From Ridgeia piscesae (lineage: Eukaryota; Annelida; Polychaeta; Sabellida; Siboglinidae), in NCBI GenBank assembly GCA_025642075.2, contig JAODUO010000071.1, positions 180,001 to 244,000 on the forward strand: DNA of 64,000 nucleotides, read 5' to 3'. Of the stretch, positions 37,126 through 49,740 are shown piece by piece. Within the stretch, counting starts at the first letter, position 1, and every line of letters begins with the position of its first letter. Below the pieces are notes generated by a model, which was not told the origin of the DNA, did not search any database, and saw nothing but the letters and a program-made list of their open reading frames with translations. The translations under genes and the position numbers were made by a program.

Positions 37126-40100
37126 ATTTAATTGACCTTTTCCTGTAAAATTAAACAAGTGTTAATTCAAGTCTGTAGGGGTGTGTACATTTCTTAAACC
37201 CATCACGAGCACAGAACCTACTCTCTCAGCTCTAAGACAGCAGACACAAGTTATGTAACCTAACTTCATCAAGACCCTGGGTGAATACGGACAGGAGCAG
37301 TAGTCACCCAAACACCTTTTTAACGATCACTTCGACAGCCAAGATGAAAACACTGTCTAGCTTGAAGCTTAAGTACCTGGTTGTCAAGACTAGCTGTCTT
37401 GCTTAGTTGGTGATTACCTCTAACTAGTCTGTAACACGAACTTGCTCAAGTAGTGACGGATGTTTAACGCCATCCCCACCTGTCAGAAGCCAGACTGATC
37501 AATAATATCCCTCCACCGGGAACGAATTACTTGACATCTGTGAGAAGATAGCTTGGATAATTTAACAATGATTTGAATATTGTAGTGTGCTTGGTTTCGG
37601 GACCATGGAAGATCTTTAAATAAATAATCCAGGGAGGTGTTTAAAAATGTTCACGACAGATCACCAATTTGTGTAACTACATGAGCGTACACTGCGACTA
37701 TATTCCCACATTCTGTTGTGGGCTTTAGGAGATAGAATCTGATCTAAGATGACCCTAAAAGGGTCACAGTCCCTAATGTCAGCCCTGACCCCTACATAAG
37801 GCATCTGGTGAGGAGTTGGCCTAATAAGGGGTCATATCCCTAAGGGGTAAACAACATCACGGATGTTCTGCTCAAATCTACATTACTCACTAGGTCTGTG
37901 AATATCAGATACTGGCCTGAAATATCTTTATGAATATAACTACACATATATTTATAATTATATTAATTCAATGTGATTTCTGCCAGGTGCTGCTATCAAA
38001 CCGTGTTCATAATTATGAGTTTGGAACTTAAATTTAATATTTTCTTCTTAACTACATTAAACACACAAGAAATAAATTCCGCAAGTCAGTTTCTTGAAAT
38101 ACAATTGAATCTTGAAAGTACAAGTTTAAATTTATAGTTTCATTTGAACTTTATGAATATTTTGATTTGTTGCAAAAACTCAGAGAACTGTGCACTAAAC
38201 ATCAATCACGTACACTAACATGACAAAGTAAACATCTACACAGATTTTATTGTTTAAATCTGGGTTATCCGTTCGCAACGGGTGGCACCTAAAATATGAC
38301 AACAAACAGGTGTTTATATGATTAGCCTGCACAGACGACACACCGTGTGAACAGCCACAAATGCACTGTTTTTCTATTTCTTAAACTGGCATTTTCTCAA
38401 CTATCAACCAATGTGGTTGAGCTTGCACAATGACAAATATGTGACTTGTAAAAACGCGGAGACTTTCCCAAGACCTCGCATGACACAGGATGGATATTTG
38501 ACTAATGCGTGCAATCCTAGTGGCAGTTACCTCCCAGGCTTTCACCCTTCGGGGGGGTGGGGTTGGGGGGAAGTACCCCAATCTGCATGCGGCTGGGGGT
38601 GACGCCTGTAGTGGTATAATCACCCGTTCAGTTACTAGGCCAATCCAATTTGCACTTTTGTGCGTCATTTAAACCAGGATTACAACAAACTTTGCATGAT
38701 CGGGGTATCACAGGGAATCCCTGTCCTTTATTTGCACCTGTGAGAACGGTTAATCAAGGGAAAGAGATCCAGGCACCGGGTGAAAAAAGAACGCAGGTGT
38801 ACGAGTGTATGGCTCCTTGATTTAATTCAACCCGACAAAGAACGATCATTTCTTATCATAAAATCACGTTAAACAGCTCAAACTCAATCTGCTCCAACAT
38901 CTGGATTCTTGACCGTCCAAATAAGCTTTAATGGGCCATGATTGAAGTGGACCATTAGCCATTTCAATTGGTCTGAATATAATGCTTACATAACATGCAT
39001 GGGAATGGTAATATTACGGGTATTAAGATATGACCATTACCTGATCACATGAATGCCTGACATTGATAAACACGGTTGAACGCAACTGGAAATGTTTACT
39101 ATGAGTGTACCAGTATCCACAAACATCAATCAAATCACATACAACATTTTTTATGATTTTAAATAACATGTTTTATGATACACATTATTAAATTGTGTAG
39201 ATCATACATTACAGAAATTCATAAAGGATTACGGCAGTTTTATAGCCAAATAGAATACCCAAATAAATTACAATGTTACCAACAATACTACTCCTAGGCC
39301 AGTTAGGTAAGAATTTAGTGGGTAGAGACGACTTATAGATTGGGAGGGTTACTGGACATCCAGGCAGCTGGAAATAGTCTAATAGTCCACTCCTACCTAC
39401 TGTATTCAATGAGGTGGCTGTGAAATTAACTTGATTATGAAAGTGTTATACACAGTGCACGTAGTTACCTGACAAACTGCACTAATTTTCACACGCGTCA
39501 ATCTTGCCTTGTCCTCATCTCAAGCTAATGCCAATTACAAACACGCTAACCAGGCGTCAATACATCACCACTATAACCAGGCCCCAATAATTCAACACAG
39601 CACCACTGATGGCTAAAACTTTTTTTCAGAATTATAAAATATATCTAGTAAATCAACAGCTCTCTGTAAAATGAATTGTTGCATGAATACCTTTGATGTT
39701 AGTTTTTAACTTTTAAGAATTTTTTAAGATTATACGTGATCTATTTAAACAGTTGTATGTGCATTTTTTCCTAAGCTGAGATATGTATACATGTGTACAG
39801 GTATTACGTAAAAGCTGTACATTAACAGCTGTGGTCGGTAAGCCAGAGATAATATACATGGAAACAACTGAATGCAGTGATTTACTTCCAGAAGAAACTT
39901 ATCTTGTATACTTGTCTTCATGTACACTAATTTTCTCGTAGATCTATTGTACACTTATATACACAATCATGTTCTTCTTCACTTCTTCACTGTTCCCTTC
40001 TAGACGCCCGTCACCCTCACAACTTATGTCCTCCTCTGTGCTTCAAGGTTCCCATTTCATCTTCTCATTCAAAGGTCCAAGCCTTGTCATCTGGCATTTT

Positions 40101-40293
40101 GTTAAGCCTGTGGCTATCCTATAGTGGACAGTGCTCCAGGAGGTTTTCACTGGTCATTGGGCAGTTTTCACAGGTGAACATCTCTGACTGACCAAACTTA
40201 GTTTTGCTGTAAAGATGAGCTATCATTTCGCCATGTCTGGTTTGGATGGAAACAGAATAACCTGCTGAGCCTGAGACGGCTGTCACTCAGCAC
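37126..40293. other. non-coding stretch, inferred intron
   Basis: No gene or element recognised, apart from the G-rich tract at 38551-38570. Around 38535-38640 GC content rises and the - strand carries an acceptor/donor-flanked 80-bp frame rich in proline, but composition alone could explain it. Confidence 0.4.
38551..38570 (+). other. potential G-quadruplex
   Basis: G7-T-G4-TT-G6 within 20 bases, with a further G5 run at 38593. It has enough runs for a stable quadruplex on the + strand. Confidence 0.6.
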
Positions 40294-40510
40294 GGCTTTA
40301 TGCAGGACCAAATTATTGCCAGTCACATGTTTTGGTGGACACGTGGATGTTAACTGTTAAGCCAGTTGAATTTTTTTTAATGTGTTTGATGACCTGAAAT
40401 GGACTACAAACACACCTTTTTTGCTCCTTAATTTTTTTACCTGTCCACCCATATTTCTACCTGTCCACAACGGTTTTTACCCGTCCAAATGATGGGTGGA
40501 TGGGTCTCTG
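40294..40510 (+). mobile_element. MITE-like dispersed repeat, shortened copy
   Basis: It starts GGCTTTATGCAGGACCAAAT and shares with the 43843 copy GTTTTGGTGGACACGTGGAT, GTTAACTGTTAAGCCAGTT, TGAAATGGACTACAAACACA, TTTCTACCTGTCCACAACGG and GGGTGGATGGGTCTCTG. A middle segment present at 43843 is missing, and the right end stops before the terminal GCATAAAGC. Confidence 0.75.
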
Positions 40511-41033
40511 TCAGTCAATCATATTCAGGAATCATAATTTAACACTGTTCATCGGCCACAGTCAAGTGGCGTATATTTACTATACAATTAACACACAGTA
40601 CAGATCAACAATGACACAAAAGGCCGTGTCAGATTATACTGCTAGGGCATCAATCAAACCCAACATCTGCACCAGGGACTGCCAGCACACGCACTCAGCA
40701 GATCAAAGCACCTGGAGACCTCATTTAAATACCCCCAGTGCATTTTCCCACACATCACCTGTGAACATCCTACCTGAGGGACATTCATCACACTGCACAA
40801 TGGCCAAAATGACATTTTGCTGCAGTCATGCTTCATTCGTTTACAGACATCTTCAGCTCCGAATCATCCATGCTTGGAAATCGGCAACGAAATTGGAGCC
40901 ACCGTCTAATTTAATTTCAATCACTGGTGCCCTGGGTGTGACAAATCAGACCTGTGATCTGGGAATGGGATACATTGGTGCTGGCCGCTCAAGGGCAGAG
41001 ATTCTGTACTTATCGATGAGCACACCTGTATAA
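40500..41033 (+). other. 177-codon unassigned open frame
   Basis: This is the longest frame in the window that is not built from a simple repeat. It overlaps the end of the MITE-like copy and starts there. The peptide (for example CSHASFVYRHLQLRIIHAWK) resembles no family I know, is not predicted to be secreted or membrane-bound, and has no exon context. It is probably a chance frame. Confidence 0.15.
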
Positions 41034-41189
41034 TGCTCCCGGAAAGTAACTTTTTACTGTATTTTAAACTAGGCATGATTGGAAAAGTGTTAGAGTTAAA
41101 GGAATTGAATGTGATTGTATGTGGATTCGTGGAATAACTTTAAGATCATCTTAACGATGGCAGTATTAATTTTTCTCAGTCTTGTAAAC

Positions 41190-41396
41190 ACATAAACATA
41201 CACACAAACACACATACATACATGTACACACACCTGTAGGTTGATATGTACACACACGTGTGTGTGCATGCACACAAATACAGTATTACTGTATTACACG
41301 CACACACACGCATGCACGCACGCACGCACGCACACGCACGCACGCACCACACACACACACACACACATTCATACCAAACAAACAAACAAACAAACA
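41190..41396. repeat. compound (AC), (GCAC), (AAAC) microsatellite
   Basis: CACATA-type repeats, then GCAC repeats (41307-41346), (AC)n and finally four or five AAAC units. Confidence 0.95.
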
Positions 41397-41798
41397 TGTG
41401 CTTCCTTTCAGTACAAGTAATAAAAGTAAAAAAAATCAAGAACAATTCTTCGAAATGGGTTACTCAAACCATACAAGCATTTCCACCACCATGTAGAGCA
41501 ACATTCATTGTCCTTTGTCATCCTCCCTTTTTTTTTTTATCTGAGTCTTCCCCCAACCTCCCAGGTCCCACACTAGAGCAGGCAAGCCTTAAAGAGTGTC
41601 CCACAATTTGATTATGGTGTTCTCTGCTACATAATGATTTTACAGGTAACTGAGGTCCAGACCCAAGGGACACTATTGATTACTTTACTTGTTTGCTGAA
41701 TTGCTAGATAAAGACTGGTGTATCAGTACACTGGAGGTCACAGGGGTCAAGGCATACATATTGAGGGTACTCTTCTTTGTATTGTATACTTAGATCCA

Positions 41799-42174
41799 GT
41801 CCGTCCGTCCGTCCGTCCGTCCGTCCGTCCGTCCGTCCGTCCGTCCGTCCGTCCGTCCGTCCGTCCGTCCGTCGTCCGTCGTCCGTCCGTCCGTCCGTCC
41901 GTCCGCGTCCGTCCGTCCGTCCGTCCGTCCGTCCTCCGTACCAGTCACGATCCATCACTCTCCCCGTCTGCCACCCGCTCATCCCGATCCGTCCGTCCGT
42001 CCGTCCGTCCGTCCGTCGTCCCTCCGTTCGTCTCGTCTTTCGTCGTCCGTCCGTCCGTCCGTCCGTCCGTCCGTCCGTCCGTCCGTCCGTCCGTCCGTCC
42101 GTCTCCGTCCGTCCGTCCGCCGCCGTCCGTCCGTCCGTCCGCTCGTCCGTCCGTCCGTCCGTCCGTCCGTCCGT
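41799..42174. repeat. (GTCC)n tetranucleotide array with unique spacer
   Basis: About 85 GTCC units in several blocks with frame-shifting losses. A spacer at 41936-41990 contains CCCGCTCATCCC, the reverse complement of GGGATGAGCGGG in the 26.7-kb array. Long frames (VRPS, DGRT) are artefacts. Confidence 0.95.
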
Positions 42175-42624
42175 GTATAAGTACCAGTACACAGTGGTAT
42201 ACTTTTAAATATATTATGTGTATATTTATATATAATTTAGATATATATATATATGTATCTCACCTCTAGCTGTGAACTGTGGCACACTGAGTTTAACAAT
42301 GTCAATGTGACCGAATACTTTACTTGTATACTACAACAAGGTACAATGATTTAGCAAAATTGCACCGATTCTTTGAATGAATGGCTGTTACTGTATAAGA
42401 AAGAGCGGGACCAAACAAGTTTTGTAACCGCGCCTAACCTAACCTTTTGAGATCACCCTTTACTTAAAAATAGCAGGGAAAGGGGTATTATTTATTTATG
42501 GTTCAAAGGATTCTATGTGCCACATTTCAATAACAAGCTGTGAGTTCGGCGTTCTATGAAGTGTGACCATCACCGCAGGACATCCTGGTCACTGCGAGAA
42601 TTACATCACTGAGTCACCACACCA

Positions 42625-42845
42625 GTTACGACATATCTACACGAGATGTGTCAACACATCTCCATGAGATGCATCAACACATCTATACGAGATGCGTCTC
42701 GTGTAGATGTGTTGACTTGAAATTTAAAATAAAAAGTTCAAGTTCAAGTCAACACGTCTACACGAGATTTATCAACACATCTACACGAGATGTGTCAACC
42801 CATCTACACGACATGTGTCAACACATCTAAACACGATGTGTCAAC
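42625..42845. repeat. 23-bp palindromic minisatellite with competing hairpins
   Basis: Units contain ACATCTACACGAGATGTGTC, in direct orientation on both flanks and inverted in the centre. The central 42697-42714 can pair with 42675-42692 (18-bp arms, 4-base loop) and, extended to 42721, with 42743-42767 (25-bp arms, 21-base loop). Each pairing has one mismatch. Confidence 0.9.
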
Positions 42846-43152
42846 TCTACCTATCTTTTATTACTGTACAAACAGTGTTTGGTCGTTAACTCAAAAGATC
42901 ACGGATCAACGTATAATATAAAGCAATACTGTAAGTGTTCGTATCATTTATGCAAATGAAAAGGATACAAATTTACAGTGTGTTTAAAATTTGCATATGT
43001 ATCTATGACCTCATAATCATACAGGGGACCGTCTCTAAATAAAACTGGACTACATGTTACATTACTTTGACACAGTCCCTGAATGTGATCACATGTAACC
43101 GCACCCCACATAGCAGCTCACAAACTCATAATGTAATAACAGTAATTAATAC

Positions 43153-43245
43153 CTGAGGCAAGTGCAGATTCAGCCACCCCCTCCTGGGGTTCTAGTGGGC
43201 CAGGAATTGATAGGACTGATGGATGGCTGGGGGTATTAGTGGCAA
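43153..43245 (-). CDS. optional exon of the putative PH-like gene (model exon 2)
   Basis: On the - strand an acceptor (TGTTCATCACCCCAG) and donor (GCCTCAG|GTATTA) flank 93 open bases. Two bases lead in and one is left over, so the exon is phase 1-1. It can therefore be inserted or skipped between the 61376-61448 and 31260-31384 exons without shifting the frame. The peptide, ATNTPSHPSVLSIPGPLEPQ then EGVAESALAS, is a proline/serine-rich linker type with no domain. GC content is well above the surroundings. Phase agreement could still be chance. Confidence 0.35.
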
Positions 43246-43842
43246 CTGGGGTGATGAACATACTCCACAACTACAAACATACAGTGATGCTTATCATACT
43301 CCCAACTTTATCTAGATTGTACAGAGATAACTAGCATTCCAGAAATAATTACAGACGATATGACAGAGTTTTTCGTAGGACAAAATGTAGTTCTCCATGT
43401 TGATTGCATGCTGTGCAGTATTTGTGCAATGTTCATCAATAGTCAGCAGTTGTAAACAGCTCTAGTTGGAGGCAGCTGGGAATGTGCTAAACATCAGGTG
43501 GCAGATGGTCAAGGTCGAAGTCCAAGGTCGTGTTTACGTCATACTTCTATCACCCATAATTCGATGTCAATTGATGGACGTTGGACGGATTCTACATTGT
43601 ACAATTTGGTGAAATATTTTAGCATATTTTGAAATCTACATGATACTTATTCATAATTAAATGTCATCCCTGAATTTGTACTATCATTGCATCACATGGG
43701 CAGATATGAAATGAAAGATCAAAGATCTGTGTTTGAGAAATATAAATTGAAGGTTGTCAGCTAACAATTTACATCATGTCATGAAATCAATGTAGACAAC
43801 CCCACCCCTTTAAAATTGCCAACTAAAACAACTGATATAACA

Positions 43843-44138
43843 GGCTTTATGCAGGACCAAATTATTGCCAGTCACACATGTTTTGGTGGACACATGGATG
43901 TTAACTGTTAAGCCAGTTTACACACTTTAAGTGTGTTTGATGACTTAAAATGGACTACAAACACACATGTGACACCATTTACACTCACTTTTGAGGCATA
44001 ACTGACAATATCTATGGTTTTGGAAGACCTTTTTATTTTGGTCCTTCATTGTTTTACCCGTCCACCCCAATATTTCTACCCGTCCACAACGGTTATTACC
44101 TGTCCATATGACGGGTGGACGGGTCTCTGCATAAAGCT
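43843..44138 (+). mobile_element. MITE-like dispersed repeat, fullest copy
   Basis: The left end GGCTTTATGCAGGACC and the right end GGTCTCTGCATAAAGCT are imperfect inverted terminal repeats (about 15 bp with one indel). The inside is non-coding and holds a pyrimidine-rich block with TTTACCCGTCCACC and TTTCTACCCGTCCACAACGG. Two other copies are in this window. No clear target-site duplication is seen. It fits a non-autonomous DNA transposon; the partner transposase is unknown. Confidence 0.7.
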
Positions 44139-47100
44139 ATGTGACATCATATGTTCATTACCGATCACTCAACGTGTGACGAACACCTATAAAAAGTCAA
44201 AGTAGCCCAACCATCCCCCAAAACACATTCATTCTAAATCAACAGACAAAGCCTGGCGTTGAGTCATTGCCTGTGAAAGTCTCACTACTATTGAACTTTG
44301 ACCCTCACGTACACCCTATATCTCTAAACTTTAGAGTTGGTGTCAGTCAAACAAGGGCGGAAACTGTGGTTTTCATGAAAGCTTGGATGCATTAATAGGT
44401 TGACCCATGCCGATGACCTGGACACTTCATCCCAGACCGGATACAATGGGTCACATGACCGCGGCAGTATTGTTAGTTACCATCACTAGGCCAGACGCGT
44501 TGTTCTACGCTCTCTGTCTGTGTAGTGTTTATTGCTAAACAAACATCCCGTTATGTAATTAATGAATCAACCATTTAGACCTTAATAATTGTGCCCTAAA
44601 TATTTTATATACAAGTACAGAGACGCCGAATACACGACCCAACATCAGGTCACAGTCTGTTCCATCATGTTGTTATTAAATATTATCATCAATAAACTCA
44701 TGAATGAAGAAAGAGAAATAAGCTTAATTCTCAATAAATCACCACTAATAAATTGGATTATATAGCTTATATGCTTCCGTAAGCAAAGCAAGATTCAATA
44801 ACGGTAATTAATGATCAGCCTGTGGTGTTTTATGATGGTCCGGAATTGGCAGGCCATACATGCCAAGAATGCCAACAAGATTAATACCTATAGAACACGC
44901 ATACATAATAAATGCTACATAATCTTCACACTGCTAATAACGTAGATCGAGATGGATTAATCGATACATTTCTTGTGAGAATATTCCCTCGACACTACTT
45001 TGACACTGAACGTGGAATGCAGTGAAACAGAAATGTACACAGTTCAAAGAGTCCTGTGTGGTTTCTATACTAACCTGTCTAGGCTCATCTGGGCAGAAGA
45101 TATAGAAATTGACGGATGGATGCCAACTCTCTACAATCATTTTCAGGAAAATAGGGTAATTATTTGTAAACTGAATTGAATGAACATAACAGCTTAATCT
45201 AAGGACCTGTCCATATTGATTTAGTTTTTTGACTTGATTTTGCATACAGGAATGGTTCAACAGCATCGTCCATTCTTACATTTGTGGAATGTGCATAAAT
45301 GTCCTAGATACCAAAGTTATGGATTCACACCCAGACAACTTTCTGAATAAAAGTAAATAAAACCTTGTCCTTTATAGAGGTTTTATAACTGAATAACTAG
45401 TATTATAATGTTATCAAAATTGTCAGATAACTGTTTTTCTTTTCATCTGATCAAATGCAACTTTTGTATACCTAATATAATAGACGTTCTGGGTCGATTT
45501 ATCCAACTTGCTGAATCCAGTGACAATGATCAATCTACGTAATTGCTAGCTACATGTGTTTATTCTCGGTAGACTTACAACAAATCTATACCACATCATT
45601 GTGTGGTTAGAAATGTGAAGACACTATTTAGGTGCAGATTTCAATCAATTACGATAACAATAGTAATACATCCTGCACAAATATAACCTTGCACTCAACC
45701 ATGACAATCAATGCCAGTACAATACCAAAATGGCCGACATCCAACAAATGAAGTCAATCTGATGTCATGAGGTCATCTGGGGTCAAGTAGCAATACTTAT
45801 TACAGAGCAGCTACCTGCATTTTACAAGAGTCTGTTATAAATATTGTGACGAAAACTGTTGAAATTGCATTCAAGTTAAGAATAAACATTTGTTTTAGTG
45901 GAGAATAAACAAGTTAAATTAATTAAAAGTAAATAAAAATGAGCTATCTGCATTTAGAGGGTACTTCAACATGTAGCAGTAATAATCAGAATTTGTATAT
46001 TGTATGACTCCACTTAAAATAAAATGCTCTTGGATGCTTTATAAAAAACTACATTATAAAATTTAACCAAATAAAGTTTCCATACAACAGAACAATCACT
46101 TGCAAAGTTGTCTTTTGAAAAGCATTTCTTTTAATGTTAACTGTCAACAATTTTATGGAAACATATTAGCAATATACAGATTATAGAAAACATATTTAGC
46201 CCGGTACCTAAGAAATTTTATCTGTAGTCATTACGCTCAATCGCATGACAAACAGTAGACATTTATTATACATAATCTGCCCAAATGATCAGCACTACAG
46301 CCTGATTAAATGCTTTTTATCCTTGAATAGCGCCAAAATTATATGTAGTACATTGTCTCATTCTGACTGAGCGAGCATGCAGCAATTTGGGCAAAAACCA
46401 ATTACAGTGACAATATGACAGGTCATTAGGTTGAACAACCAGCTGGTGAACACAGCTAGCATATCACTTGGGGTGGTTGTCTGCTTGAAATACAGTCCAA
46501 ACTCATTACCTGACGGCAGAATTGAAAAAAGACACTTTAAGAAGCCCTTAGAGTGAAAAATTAACAGATTAGCAAAAAACATTTGCTAGATGGAAGACAT
46601 ACAGAGGAATGCCTGTAGTTGTTAGAGTTGGGAACAACTTTAAATACACCCAAACTGTTTTCATGGAGATATCACATTGGTGGCTGCCAGATCTGACAAG
46701 ATTTACCATGGCAACTGTTTCTGCTCAATTGTGTTTAAGTGTGATATATGTAGTTACGTGTACTACTTTTGAATACTTCTACTGTTGTGTATATTATATA
46801 CATTATAATACATACTGGGTAAACAGTTTTTACTAGTCTACATGATCAAATGATCCGGAAAACTGGCCCCTCACAGGGTATGGTTTCCTAATGCTGTCTT
46901 AGCTGTTATTCTGCCATACAAGTTATTTTTACATTTAATTTCTGCACATTGACAATTGCGCCCATTAGAAATAAAATAAACACAATCTTTCCGTGTCAGA
47001 GTATCACAAAAGGCAAACAATTTTCTGTCTTTATCATGCAATGATGTCTTATAATATCTCACAATGTGATCTGTGATTATGTGGTGGAAACAGACTTTTT

Positions 47101-47299
47101 ATACCAACCAAACAGCTCTTTTACTTAGAATTTGTTTTTAGGCGAAGTCATGAAAGTGCAGGTATTGTTGACTATTTTATGCAACCGGTTCTACTTCAGT
47201 TGCCATTGTTTATAAACATGTCCTGGGCAGGTTTGGATACAAAAAATTAAGTTTAGTTGTTAAATTGGCAGTATCCAGCCAACAGGAATGCACAAAGTA
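44139..47299. other. non-coding stretch, inferred intron
   Basis: No gene recognised. Frames of up to 110 codons (44934-45266, -) lack family resemblance. Confidence 0.4.
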
Positions 47300-47395
47300 C
47301 ATTACACTGCATCTCCTGGGAGACGGTAGTGTTCATTCGAACCCCATGCTGATTCTGTGGAAAGCATTCAGCCACACTTAAATTACCGCACAAAG
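47300..47395 (-). mobile_element. SINE fragment
   Basis: On the - strand GTGCGGTAATTTAAGTGTGG, CTGAATGCTTTCC and CAGCATGGGGTTCGAATGAA match the central block of the SINE family. Head and tail are lost. Confidence 0.45.
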
Positions 47396-47475
47396 AAGTC
47401 ACACATACATAGTATTACATACCACCTGTGTCTTCACATATCTACTAATTTATAAAGTTAACTGATGCAATACAC

Positions 47476-47502
47476 AAAAAAAAAAAAAAAAAAATACACA
47501 CA

Positions 47503-47599
<97 letters not shown>

Positions 47600-47639
47600 T
47601 ATATATATTGTATACAAAAATATACTTTTAAAAAATATA

Positions 47640-47674
<35 letters not shown>

Positions 47675-47690
47675 GCATGACATAAATTTT
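47476..47690. repeat. poly(A) followed by (TA)n
   Basis: Nineteen A, then about 110 bp of TA dinucleotides and a second TA block to 47684. The A run could mark an old retroposed tail. Confidence 0.95.
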
Positions 47691-49308
47691 ATACATATAT
47701 ACATATATACATACATACTCACTGTATTATATAATTAAAATGTAATCTGAACAACTTCCCGTGCTTTACCCACCACTTGAGGCTCCTTGTCTCCTGACAC
47801 CCACAAACACAGGAAACACTTCAAATCCCGCCTATGAACTAAAGACTCCAAACCATTGATCAGATATAATCTTTCCTGCTCAATGTAAGGTGATCTAACT
47901 GTTTGTTTAGCAACGTCCACAGGCAATGACATTCTACTTGCAATGTGACCCCCCTCACCTTCTTTAATATGTAACAACCCTAGACACTATGACAGAGTGA
48001 CACCCTTAAAAAGTGTTAGATAACAGTGTCAACCTGTCAAAGGTACACAAAGAACGCCTTGTATAACTGCACACATGTAGCATTGAGAAACGTGTTAGTG
48101 GTAGCTTTAGTCTAGATAAGTCGCGCCTAGACTCTAGGCAACTGGAAAAGACAGGATAACAAAACACAATAACAATAACAATAACAATAAAAATCAACAG
48201 TAACAACAATAGTTGCAAAATCAACTGACAAATCAGAATGTCACAACAGCAAACAAACCTTGACACAGTCCCAGTGCTCACCTATGGGCAATGAAGGTAA
48301 ACGTTGTCATATATCATATGATAACATTTTACTAATATGTAACAAGTAAAACTAACAACTGAAACACAGTTTAAAATAAGTTATATTTGCAACATAGTGG
48401 CCTGCTTTTAACTGATGTCATTCATGTCATAATCCTTGGAAAATACATTATCTCTACTATAGACTGTCTATATACATATCTACGCAAACATAGTCTAAAG
48501 GATGCTTGTAGATGAACGCCGATAACATAGTTGAATTTAGTTAACGTCGAGCATGTGTAAATTTTGTTCAGAATTCTGAACAAAACTGGAATAAAACATT
48601 AACACAACTTAAAATATATTTTTTTATTACCCCCAGGTATCTCCCGGTTTAATATGTACATCCCGATATTCACAATAGTTCCTGAAATGGGCAGTATGAG
48701 TCTATGACTTGTCTTGTGTGTGTAGCAGCATCTCAGAACTCCCACAAACCAAAGCCACATGTGGAAGTGGAAGTAAATTAGGCAGTGAACCACGCCCACC
48801 CACACCACCCACACCACAGATTAGGTAACACTAGTACCAGATTAAGATATCCATTCTCTCTAAGCACACTCACTTGTGGCTTTACAAGCAGTGTGAGTAA
48901 CTCCAAAGATGACAAGTTGTTTGCAAACAGCTGTCAGACTCTGCCTGAGAGGGCGTTACGTAAGAGGCAGGATATTTTGGTTGTTGTCACCTCTGATTTG
49001 TTTACAGGCCGTCAACAGCTTGGGTGTAGAGCTGCTTGCTTTATCAGACTAGGTCACGCCCCACTTGGTACACGAGAGATTGGCCTGTCTTCTATACTTT
49101 ACTTATTTTCAGCATGAATTCACTGGGGATTGCCAGAGCCACTGGGTGCTTGCTTTAGCTATATTTGGGTAAGAGAAAAATTACATTTTGCCCCCTATAT
49201 TCCTGTTCTGCACTGCCTAATTCTGATCAGGTCGTGTGCCAGCCCAGTTTGTAACAATAGCGGTAAAGTAGGTGTAATTTCTTACCCGTATTCTACACTG
49301 CACTATTT
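47691..49308. other. non-coding stretch, inferred intron
   Basis: No gene recognised. A CAATAA trinucleotide-type run lies at 48166-48190. A 110-codon + frame (48785-49117) is not recognisable. Confidence 0.4.
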
Positions 49309-49615
49309 ACTATCTAGTGCAAGGTTCTGACGGCTCAAAGCACTTTACTATTATCCCCCAGCAGAACTGTTCAGTCAAAAACCATCTCGATTTATCTGTG
49401 AAGCATTCAGTCATGCTTCAATTACTGCATCAACCGTATTAAAATATTATGTATAATTACTGGCTGGCTTTATCTATTGCCAGGTATACCCAGTATTGTC
49501 CACCCATTCACACAGAGGAGTGAACTGGAGCAATATAGAGCGAACTAGCCCAGACCCAAACCCAGAGTTGCTCTGTTGAGAATCTGATGCCCAAATCACT
49601 ATGCGACTGTACTCT
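49309..49615 (-). mobile_element. tRNA-headed SINE copy
   Basis: On the - strand it reads through GTTCGCTCTATATTGCTCCA, GTTCACTCCTCTGTGTGAAT, TGACTGAATGCTTCACAGAT, CGAGATGGTTTTTGACTGAA and AGTAAAGTGCTTTGAGCCG. The block order equals that of the 35976 copy, with an insertion in the middle. Confidence 0.75.
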
Positions 49616-49740
49616 GCATAATCACTTTAGGAACACACTGGCCTCAAATGCCTTCAATTCATGAGCAGTTCAATCCACACTGATACAAACACCAGTTGGA
49701 AGTCAGCGAAAACACCAGTGTCATATACTACTACTTGTGA

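Noticed and set aside
38535..38640. Small nuclear RNA-like sequence (GGCAGTTACCTCCC region)
   Set aside because: Does not match U1, U2, U4, U5, U6, U11 or U12 5' ends or their Sm site as I know them.
41704..42269. Frames of 143-183 codons on both strands
   Set aside because: GTCC repeat artefacts.
45043..45099. 57-bp exon-like frame on the - strand
   Set aside because: Weak acceptor, and its phases would break the 1-to-1 join between neighbouring model exons.
47735..47977. Possible RT-like frame on the - strand (LESLVHRRDLKCFLCLW)
   Set aside because: Only a loose likeness to LINE C-termini (SL.HRR); no other landmarks.
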